20,153 nt of DNA from JAKEGK01 sp036507695 (GTDB lineage: Bacteria > Pseudomonadota > Gammaproteobacteria > SZUA-152). The stretch lies in contig DATCIR010000073.1 of the NCBI GenBank assembly GCA_036507695.1, forward strand, positions 1 through 20,153, in the 5' to 3' direction. The notes beneath the pieces were generated by a model. It searched no databases, was not told the origin of the DNA, and was given only the letters and a program-made list of their open reading frames with translations. Shown in pieces: positions 14,353 through 20,153 of this stretch (its first letter is position 1; each line of letters begins with the position of its first letter). The position numbers were made by a program, and so were the translations under genes.

Positions 14353-15414
14353 ATGAACAAACGTTGCACTGGGATGAGTCTCGAACCACTGTGCTTAGAG
14401 CTAGTTCCAGAAAGCATGTGGGGTAAGAATGTGCGCGCAGTAATCTCAAGGGAAAATTGGGACGCTTTTCGATGGGGTTTCGGCGCTACGAAGACTAAGC
14501 CTCAGTTTATGAAGCTTGATTTGCCGTATCCTGATTGGCAGGCACCAATTGAATGCAAAATATGTGGCGCCAAAGAAGATAACCTCGAGCTACATGAGCA
14601 ATGGCAATATGATGATGAGCATTTGGTTCAGAAACTAGTCGGAATAATCCCGATATGCCAAAACTGTCACTTGGCAATGCATCTTGGCCGTGCGAACCAA
14701 CTTGGGTTGGCAGATAAGGCAAAAGAACATCTTGCTAAAGTAAATCAATGGACGGCGCGTCAAGTAGAAAGTCATGTCAAGGAAGCTTTTGAAAAATGGA
14801 TGTGTCGATCTCAGCACCAGTATAAGTTAGACGTAGATTGGATCACTACCTGGATTCCTGAATCTAAGATACATTTAGGTTGGCTTGAAAAGCCAAGGCG
14901 CTGGGCAGGAAACCGCCTTGATGCTATTGCTTGGGCACAAGAGCTTTTGAAATCTGATGCAGTTATAGCGGATACCGAAACCACAGGGCTTCTGGAATAT
15001 TCGCGAGCTGAGGTTATAGAACTTGCTGTTATAACGATGCGCGGAAAAGTCGTTTATAAATCGCGTTTTCGTCCGCGTTACAAGATCCCTAAGCGAACTA
15101 CGGATATTCATGGAATCACAAATGAAGAGGTGGTAGGCGAGCCGCTATTTAAGGATGAGTATTCAAATATAATGGAATCCTTGCATTCAAAAATTGCAAT
15201 TGCATACAAAGCAGATTTTGACAGGGGCGTTATAGAACGCACTTGTGGCCACTACAAGCTTGAACCCCCAGTATGCCGATGGGAATGTGCAATGCATACA
15301 TATCGTGCCTTTCAGGAGTCGGGAAAGTGGCTTCCGTTACCGAACAGCAAACATAATGCTCTAGATGATTGCAAGGCTGTGCTCAAATTAATTCGCCGTA
15401 TGGCGAAGGGGTGA
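14353..15414 (+). CDS. HNH-like zinc-finger / DEDDh 3'-5' exonuclease fusion (cassette 7)
   Basis: This 353-aa protein has two parts. The N-terminal part (about 11-125) carries LCLELVPESMWGKNVR, then C68-x2-C71, H81 within NLELHEQWQYDD, and CQNCH (C102, C105, H106). This is the zinc-ribbon HNH layout seen in mobile-element proteins. The C-terminal part (about 185-350) is a DnaQ/RNase T-like exonuclease: ExoI IADTETTG (D207, E209), ExoII AYKADFDRG (D290), and ExoIII HNALDDCKAV (H334, D339), a complete DEDDh set. ExoII has YK where HN is usual. Both halves are nuclease-type, so a DNA or RNA degrading role, perhaps in phage or plasmid defence, is likely but unproven. It begins 10 bp after the cassette boundary without a good Shine-Dalgarno; M8 (14374) is an alternative start. 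Confidence 0.8.
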   Translation: MNKRCTGMSLEPLCLELVPESMWGKNVRAVISRENWDAFRWGFGATKTKPQFMKLDLPYPDWQAPIECKICGAKEDNLELHEQWQYDDEHLVQKLVGIIPICQNCHLAMHLGRANQLGLADKAKEHLAKVNQWTARQVESHVKEAFEKWMCRSQHQYKLDVDWITTWIPESKIHLGWLEKPRRWAGNRLDAIAWAQELLKSDAVIADTETTGLLEYSRAEVIELAVITMRGKVVYKSRFRPRYKIPKRTTDIHGITNEEVVGEPLFKDEYSNIMESLHSKIAIAYKADFDRGVIERTCGHYKLEPPVCRWECAMHTYRAFQESGKWLPLPNSKHNALDDCKAVLKLIRRMAKG

Positions 15415-15437
15415 GAAACTGTGAAGCTCTGGTTATG

Positions 15438-15467
15438 CCCTAACAATCGCATGCACTCGGACAGCAA
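15438..15467 (+). other. attC site 7, left half only (truncated)
   Basis: R'' reads CCCTAAC (15438-15444), then L'' AATCGCATGCACTCGGAC, which shares ATGCACTCGGAC with attC site 3. The expected stem and right half with R' are missing; AGTAAAAGGGGACAG repeats start at 15469. R'' pairs with the start of cassette 7 (GTTATGGC) in 7 of 8 bases. This is the broken right end of the array. Confidence 0.7.
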
Positions 15468-15468
15468 G

Positions 15469-15519
15469 AGTAAAAGGGGACAGTAAAAGGGGACACAGTA
15501 AAAGGGGACAGATTTATTT
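15469..15519 (+). repeat. Triple AGTAAAAGGGGAC repeat followed by GATTTATTT (REP/RAYT-like remnant)
   Basis: AGTAAAAGGGGAC occurs at 15469-15481, 15482-15494 and 15497-15509, the last followed by AGATTTATTT. AAAAGGGGACAGATTTATTT-type sequence is familiar from the flanks of REP-associated tyrosine transposase (IS200-like) genes in gammaproteobacteria. No transposase remains here. The repeat has apparently replaced the right half of the last attC. Confidence 0.65.
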
Positions 15520-15531
15520 CCAGAGTCCGCT

Positions 15532-15657
15532 TTAAAGAAATGCAATAAAAATCTTGGCGCCAGCTTCTGGCCGAAATGCGCCATACACATTAATCATGTT
15601 CTTATTTTGCTTACGCGCCAGCATATTCTTGGCAAAGCGCTCAATATATGCTGACAT
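15532..15657 (-). CDS. Possible small ORF downstream of tex
   Basis: A 41-codon frame begins MSAYIERFAKNMLARKQNKN and ends GAKIFIAFL. It lies 13 bp past the tex stop on the same strand, with only a weak GTGAG before the ATG. It has no recognised family. It could be a real small gene co-transcribed with tex, a decayed fragment next to the array end, or chance. Confidence 0.22.
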   Translation of the reverse strand: MSAYIERFAKNMLARKQNKNMINVYGAFRPEAGAKIFIAFL

Positions 15658-15670
15658 GCACTCACTACGA

Positions 15671-18007
15671 CTATACCTGGGAAGGGCCCTTTAATTTTGC
15701 AAACGCCTGCGCCATTGCCGAATTAACCGGCGCGGCGGGTTTGTTCTTGGGTTGGACTGGCTTTGGCGCCTGGCGCGCCGGTTTACCCCCGGTTTTAGCG
15801 GGTTTTTCCGCGTTTTTAGCGCCGCCTTCCACGGCGTCCGTCAGGCGCATGGATAGCGCGATACGCTGGCGCGGCAGGTCCACTTCCATGACCTTGACCT
15901 TAACCACTTGCCCGGTTTTCACCACGTCGCGCGGATCCTTCACATAGGATTCGGCCAAGGCCGAGATGTGCACCAAACCATCCTGATGCACGCCAATATC
16001 CACAAACGCGCCGAAGTTGGTGACATTGGTAATCACGCCTTCCAGTATCATGCCTTCTTCCAGATCCGCCAGTGTCTCGACACCTTCCTTGAAACGCGCG
16101 GTTTTGAATTCCGGGCGCGGATCGCGCCCCGGCTTTTCCAGTTCCTGCAGGATGTCCCGCACCGTCACGGCGCCAAACTGCTCATCGGCAAAGTCGTTGG
16201 CGGCAAGGCTTTTCAGGAATTTGCTGTCGCCGATTACGTCGGTGATGTTACGCTGGCTCGCTTTCAGGATTTTTTCCACCACGGGGTAAGCTTCGGGATG
16301 CACCGCGGATGCATCCAGCGGGTTGGCGCCGTTATGAATGCGCAGGAACCCGGCCGCTTGTTCAAATGCCTTGGGTCCCAGGCGCGGCACTTTAAGCAAC
16401 TGCTGCCGGCTTTCAATCACGCCATGTTGCTCCCGAAACGCGACAATGTTGGCGGCCAGTGTGTCACTTAAACCCGCGACCCGCGCCAGCAAAGGCGCGG
16501 AAGCGGTGTTCACCTCCACGCCCACCGCGTTCACGCAGTCTTCCACCACGGCATCCAGTTTGCGCGCCAGTTGTGTTTGGTTGACATCATGTTGATACTG
16601 GCCAACACCGATGGATTTGGGTTCGATTTTTACCAGTTCCGCCAGTGGATCCTGCAAACGGCGCGCAATGGAAACCGCGCCGCGGTATGACACATCCAGG
16701 TCGGGAAATTCCTTGGCCGCGAGCGCCGATGCGGAATACACCGAAGCACCGGCTTCGCTGACAACCAGGCTGGTGAGGCGCAACTCCGGATAGCGTTGCA
16801 TCAGTTCGCTGACCAGCTTATCGGTCTCGCGCGAAGCGGTGCCATTGCCAATACTGACCAGATCCACCTTATGCTTGATACATAGCGCGGCCAACACTGC
16901 AATCGATTGCGCCCACTGATTTTTCGGCGCGTGTGGAAAAATGGCGATGTAGTCCAGCAACTTGCCGGTCTGGTCCACGACCACCACCTTAACCCCGGTA
17001 CGCAAACCGGGGTCGAGCCCCATGCACACCCGCATGCCGGCCGGCGCGGCGAGCAACAGGTCGCGAATGTTTTCACCGAACACGCGGATCGCTTCGGCTT
17101 CGGCGCTTTCCCGTAACCGCAATAACAACTCCACTTCAATGCGCAGCGCGACTTTTATGCGCCAGGCCAGGCGCGCCGAGTCCAACAGCCAGTTATCGGC
17201 GGCGCGCTTTTGTTGTGCGATTGAATAATGTTTGGCGACCATGTTATCGCAGACGCCCAGTTGCGCAATGCTCTGCAGGTCATCCTGTCCGGCAATCTGC
17301 ATCTTGATGCGCAACACGCCTTCATCACGCCCGCGAAACAGGGCCAGCGCCCGGTGCGAGGGCACGTTTTTGAACGGTTCGGAATAAGCAAAATAATCCG
17401 AGAATTTCGCGCCTTTTTGTTCTTCGCCGCTGATTACGGTCGATGTCAGCAGCGCGTTTTCCCAGGCATAGTCGCGCAATTGGCCGACCAGGTCGGCGTC
17501 GTCGCCCGCGCGTTCCATAAAAATCTGCCGCGCGCCTTCCAGCACGGCGGCGCCGTCGGTGAATCCGGCTTCGGCATTGAGATATTTCTCCGCTGCTAAC
17601 GCGGGGTCTTGGGCGGGATTACTCAATAGCAGATCCAGCAAGGGCTCGATGCCGGCTTCGCGCGCGATTTGCGCCTTGGTGCGCCGCTTGGGTTTATACG
17701 GGGCGTATAAATCCTCGAGGCGGGTTTTGGTGTCAGCGTCCAGAATCGCCGCGGTTAATTCCGGGGTGAGTTTTTCCTGTTCGTCAATGGATTTTAAAAT
17801 CACGGCGCGGCGCTCTTCCAATTCGCGCAAATAGGTCAAGCGCTCTTCCAGGTTACGCAATTGGGTATCATCCAGGCCGGCAGTGACTTCCTTGCGGTAG
17901 CGGGCGATAAACGGAACCGTGGCCCCTTCATCCAATAGTGCAATGGCGGCGTCGGTCTGGGATTGTTTGACGCCAAGTTCTTCGGCAATTCGCAGTGAAA
18001 TATTCAT
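15671..18007 (-). CDS. tex: Tex family RNA-binding transcription accessory protein
   Basis: This 778-aa cytoplasmic protein is full length for the family. It begins MNISLRIAEELGVKQSQTDA. The N-terminal helical part includes ATVPFIARYRKEVTAGLDD, and EDLYAPYKPKRRTKAQIARE follows near residues 95-120. A YqgF/RNase H-like domain starts at GLDPGLRTG (about 330). Helix-hairpin-helix repeats lie at about 490-565 (ARVAGLSDTLAANI; LLKVPRLGPKAFEQAAGFLR). An S1 RNA-binding domain lies at about 650-722 (GVITNVTNFGAFVDIGVHQD, GLVHISAL). The tail is rich in Lys, Ala and Pro. Tex binds nucleic acid and is related to eukaryotic Spt6; its effect on transcription is general. It is transcribed towards the cassette array and divergently from the kinase gene. 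No frame damage is seen. Confidence 0.97.
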   Translation of the reverse strand: MNISLRIAEELGVKQSQTDAAIALLDEGATVPFIARYRKEVTAGLDDTQLRNLEERLTYLRELEERRAVILKSIDEQEKLTPELTAAILDADTKTRLEDLYAPYKPKRRTKAQIAREAGIEPLLDLLLSNPAQDPALAAEKYLNAEAGFTDGAAVLEGARQIFMERAGDDADLVGQLRDYAWENALLTSTVISGEEQKGAKFSDYFAYSEPFKNVPSHRALALFRGRDEGVLRIKMQIAGQDDLQSIAQLGVCDNMVAKHYSIAQQKRAADNWLLDSARLAWRIKVALRIEVELLLRLRESAEAEAIRVFGENIRDLLLAAPAGMRVCMGLDPGLRTGVKVVVVDQTGKLLDYIAIFPHAPKNQWAQSIAVLAALCIKHKVDLVSIGNGTASRETDKLVSELMQRYPELRLTSLVVSEAGASVYSASALAAKEFPDLDVSYRGAVSIARRLQDPLAELVKIEPKSIGVGQYQHDVNQTQLARKLDAVVEDCVNAVGVEVNTASAPLLARVAGLSDTLAANIVAFREQHGVIESRQQLLKVPRLGPKAFEQAAGFLRIHNGANPLDASAVHPEAYPVVEKILKASQRNITDVIGDSKFLKSLAANDFADEQFGAVTVRDILQELEKPGRDPRPEFKTARFKEGVETLADLEEGMILEGVITNVTNFGAFVDIGVHQDGLVHISALAESYVKDPRDVVKTGQVVKVKVMEVDLPRQRIALSMRLTDAVEGGAKNAEKPAKTGGKPARQAPKPVQPKNKPAAPVNSAMAQAFAKLKGPSQV

Positions 18008-18025
18008 AAGTGATTTGAAGCCTGA

Positions 18026-18055
18026 ATTTTATTGATGTAGGGAGAAAGACTACAA
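18026..18055 (-). promoter_or_regulatory. Candidate tex promoter
   Basis: On the minus strand TTGTAG (18050-18055) and TAAAAT (18026-18031) are spaced by 18 bp, with the tex ATG about 19 bp beyond the -10. The leader would be very short, about 10-12 nt. Pattern-based only. Confidence 0.4.
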
Positions 18056-18121
18056 AGTGTACCAAAACGCCTTGGCTTGTACAGAAGTTTGTAAATGGGA
18101 AAATACCGGACCGGTGAACAA

Positions 18122-18166
18122 CTTACAAAACAAATCCTGCAGCTGTCCAAATGGATTTGTTGTAAG
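18122..18166. repeat. Imperfect inverted repeat in the tex/kinase divergent region
   Basis: CTTACAAAACAAATCC (18122-18137) pairs with GGATTTGTTGTAAG (18153-18166), differing only by an AA insertion, around a 15-nt spacer that contains CAGCTG. It lies between two divergent genes, so it may be an operator or a stem-loop; a T-tract is absent. Confidence 0.65.
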
Positions 18167-18286
18167 AATTCTCTGAAACCGTTTTATTCCACGCGCGGCG
18201 AAAATCTTATCCTATCCGGTATACTTCCGTCATCGAAAATTAAAAACTATATTTGTATTAAAATTTGTTGCTATATTATCGTTACC

Positions 18287-20153
18287 ATGAAAATTCACTG
18301 CTTTCGGTACCGGGTTTCACAGATGTTAGCTCTTCCGCAATTGTTGGTTCCGCTGTTGATTCCGCTCCTGTTTCTGCCGCACAGCCCTGCGCTATACGCC
18401 GAGCCCGGCGCTGCGGCTGAAGAAATCGTTTACCTAGGAGTATTGTCCTATCGCGGCGAGGAGCGGGCGATGAGCCGCTGGGGCGCCACGGCGGATTATT
18501 TAACACAAAACATTCCCGGCTACCGTTTTCAATTAAAGCCGCTTAATTTGACTGATATGGCGGCAGCGGTGGCGGAAGAACAGGTTCAGTTTGTGCTAAC
18601 CAATCCCGGACACTATGTTGAACTTGAGTCACGTTACGGTGTTTCCCGTATCGCCACCATGCAGTCCCGGCAGTCCGGGCATATTGTAACCCGCTTCGGC
18701 GCCGTGATTATCGCCAATGCCGGCAATACCGCCATTCAATCACTCGAGGATCTGAAGGGTAAAACATTTATGGCGATCAGCCCGGAAGCGTTTGGCGGCT
18801 TTCAAATGGCATGGCGGGAACTCGCTGAACACGGTATTGATCCCTTTACGGACTTCTCCCGCCTGGAATTTGTCGGATTTCCCCAGGACCAGGCCGCCAT
18901 GGCGGTGTTTGAGGGCCGGATTGATGCCGCCACTTTACGGTCGGAAACGCTGATGCGCATGGTGGATTCCGGCCGGTTTAAACTATCCGACTTCCGCATT
19001 CTCAATCAGCAGTATATCGAAGGCTACCATTTTCCGTTGAGCACCCGTTTATACCCGGAGTGGCCTTTCGCAAAAAACAAGAACACGTCACAGGAGTTGG
19101 CCACCAAAGTCACCCTGGCATTGCTGGCGATGCCGGGCGAGCACCCCGCCGCCATCGCGTCACGAACCGCCGGCTGGACCGTTCCGTTAGATTACTCATC
19201 AGTGCACGAAATGATGCAGGTGTTGCAGATCGGGCCGTATGAGGTGTTACGTGAAACCTCCCTGCCCGCGATCGCAAGAAAATACGCGAAGTGGTTGTTT
19301 GCTACTGCGCTGGTGGTCATTTTGCTCATTATCCTGGTTTTGTATATCTCCAATACTAATCGCAGGCTGCGGGAAACCGAGCACAAATTGCGGGATGAAA
19401 TCACCGAACGTAAACAATCCGAAGCGAAACTGGCGGAATACAAGGATACGCTGGAACACCGGGTCATTGCCCGGACCAATGAGATTGAACAGGCCAACAA
19501 GTCCCTGGAAAAAAGCCAGCTAACGTTACACAAACTGGTCGACATTACCAGTGCTCCCCGTTTATCGCACGATGAGAAATTGACAAAGCTGCTGGGCACC
19601 AGCCGGGAATACTACCAAACCGCGGTGGCGAATTTATCGAGCATTGTTGGCAACGACCGCAAGACCTGCACTACCGCCGGGCACGAGGCGTTGATCGCCG
19701 GGCTGCAGGGGCCGCTGAATAGATCCTGCATCACTGCGCTGCTCGACCAGCCGGACACCATGCTGGATATTCCGGACTTGAGCGCCACGGATTGCGGCCC
19801 GATCAATACCAAGGGCAAACCCCTTAACAGTTATTTGGCAACGGCGGTTTTTGTGAAAGGAACACCGCATTGCATTTTGGAATTCGCGGACACGGAGGTA
19901 CGGGACGCTTGTTACACCCACTGGGACCACAATATTCTGGAAGTAATGGCCCAGTGGATTGGCAGTGAGATTGAAAAACAGGAAGCCATCGAGGAAAAGC
20001 AGCGCCATCAGTCGGAGTTTGCCCGGATCGGCCGGATGAGCGCCATGGGTGAAATGGCGGCCGGATTGGCCCACGAACTCAACCAACCGCTGACCGGCGC
20101 CATCAATTACAGCAGCGGCTGTTTGCGGCGGCTAAAGCAAGGCGATTTCAACC
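18287..20153 (+). CDS. TtrS-like sensor histidine kinase with periplasmic-binding sensor domain (partial, runs off right edge)
   Basis: 622 codons are open to the edge. Order: a signal segment at about 13-38 (LALPQLLVPLLIPLLFLPHS); a periplasmic PhnD/TtrS-type binding domain at about 45-320 (YLGVLSYRGEERAMSRWG, FVLTNPGHYVELE, LEDLKGKTFMAISPEAFGGF); and a transmembrane helix at about 337-355 (TALVVILLIILVLYIS). A coiled coil follows (ERKQSEAKLAEYKDTLEHRV). Then comes a region of about 140 residues that may be a GAF domain (about 425-565), and a HisKA domain with phosphoacceptor H596 in GLAHELNQPL. The ATPase domain lies beyond the window. The architecture resembles TtrS, the tetrathionate sensor, but the ligand here is unknown. 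The cytoplasmic GAF-like insert is not in TtrS as I know it. The cognate regulator is not in the window. The start at 18287 lacks a clear ribosome-binding site; M13 is an alternative. Confidence 0.85.
   Translation, partial: MKIHCFRYRVSQMLALPQLLVPLLIPLLFLPHSPALYAEPGAAAEEIVYLGVLSYRGEERAMSRWGATADYLTQNIPGYRFQLKPLNLTDMAAAVAEEQVQFVLTNPGHYVELESRYGVSRIATMQSRQSGHIVTRFGAVIIANAGNTAIQSLEDLKGKTFMAISPEAFGGFQMAWRELAEHGIDPFTDFSRLEFVGFPQDQAAMAVFEGRIDAATLRSETLMRMVDSGRFKLSDFRILNQQYIEGYHFPLSTRLYPEWPFAKNKNTSQELATKVTLALLAMPGEHPAAIASRTAGWTVPLDYSSVHEMMQVLQIGPYEVLRETSLPAIARKYAKWLFATALVVILLIILVLYISNTNRRLRETEHKLRDEITERKQSEAKLAEYKDTLEHRVIARTNEIEQANKSLEKSQLTLHKLVDITSAPRLSHDEKLTKLLGTSREYYQTAVANLSSIVGNDRKTCTTAGHEALIAGLQGPLNRSCITALLDQPDTMLDIPDLSATDCGPINTKGKPLNSYLATAVFVKGTPHCILEFADTEVRDACYTHWDHNILEVMAQWIGSEIEKQEAIEEKQRHQSEFARIGRMSAMGEMAAGLAHELNQPLTGAINYSSGCLRRLKQGDFN

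Noticed and set aside
15312..15590. Minus-strand ORF containing KSVPFYCVPFYCPLL
   Set aside because: The repeated peptide is just the translation of the AAAAGGGGACA repeats, and the ORF overlaps the exonuclease gene antisense.

Overview
The window looks like a chromosomal segment of a gammaproteobacterium. The evidence is an ynb-type lipid-metabolism operon, a Tex protein, a TtrS-like sensor kinase, IS1380-type terminal repeats, and an array of integron gene cassettes. I cannot name the genus. The flanks are GC-rich. The middle third (about 9.6-15.5 kb) is visibly AT-richer and made of short unrelated genes, as expected of acquired DNA.

Layout. (1) 1-3.6 kb, minus strand: an ynb-like operon read ynbA (CDP-alcohol phosphatidyltransferase), ynbC (alpha/beta hydrolase fused to a methyltransferase), ynbD (PAP2/AUR1-type membrane phosphatase, cut by the left edge). 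The CdsA-like ynbB that sits between ynbA and ynbC in E. coli is absent from that slot. A 263-bp IS1380-type miniature element with a TTTAA target duplication lies there instead, and it supplies the last codons and stop of ynbA. (2) 3.6-4.5 kb: a frameshifted remnant of a secreted pre-peptidase-like domain, and a triple GTCCAATAAC repeat. (3) 4.5-8.7 kb, plus strand: a two-gene RND efflux operon (periplasmic adaptor and inner-membrane pump) joined by an ATGA overlap. (4) 8.7-9.6 kb: a gene-poor stretch with two strong inverted repeats and a candidate promoter pointing right. (5) 9.64-15.47 kb, plus strand: a run of seven gene cassettes separated by attC sites, with no integrase in the window (a CALIN-type array). 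Cargo, in order: a 74-aa conserved small protein; a DUF2971 protein; a PIN-like protein; an unknown 199-aa protein; a two-helix membrane protein; a BrnT toxin with two small tandem BrnA-like partners; and an HNH-like/DEDDh exonuclease fusion. The last attC is cut in half by AAAAGGGGACAG repeats. (6) 15.67-18.0 kb, minus strand: tex. (7) 18.29 kb to the right edge: a TtrS-like membrane histidine kinase, divergent from tex and cut by the edge.

The strongest sequence-level result is the cassette array. The first bases of almost every cassette (GTTRRRY and beyond) are the reverse complement of the bases ending at that same cassette's own attC R'' box, for 8-13 bp in five of seven cassettes. This fixes the cassette boundaries without any homology search. 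The most interesting cargo is the BrnT module, whose two partners resemble each other and both lack room for the usual ribbon-helix-helix domain, and the HNH-exonuclease fusion. DUF2971, PIN-like, toxin-antitoxin and nuclease cassettes together suggest a defence or stability island, but that function is inferred.
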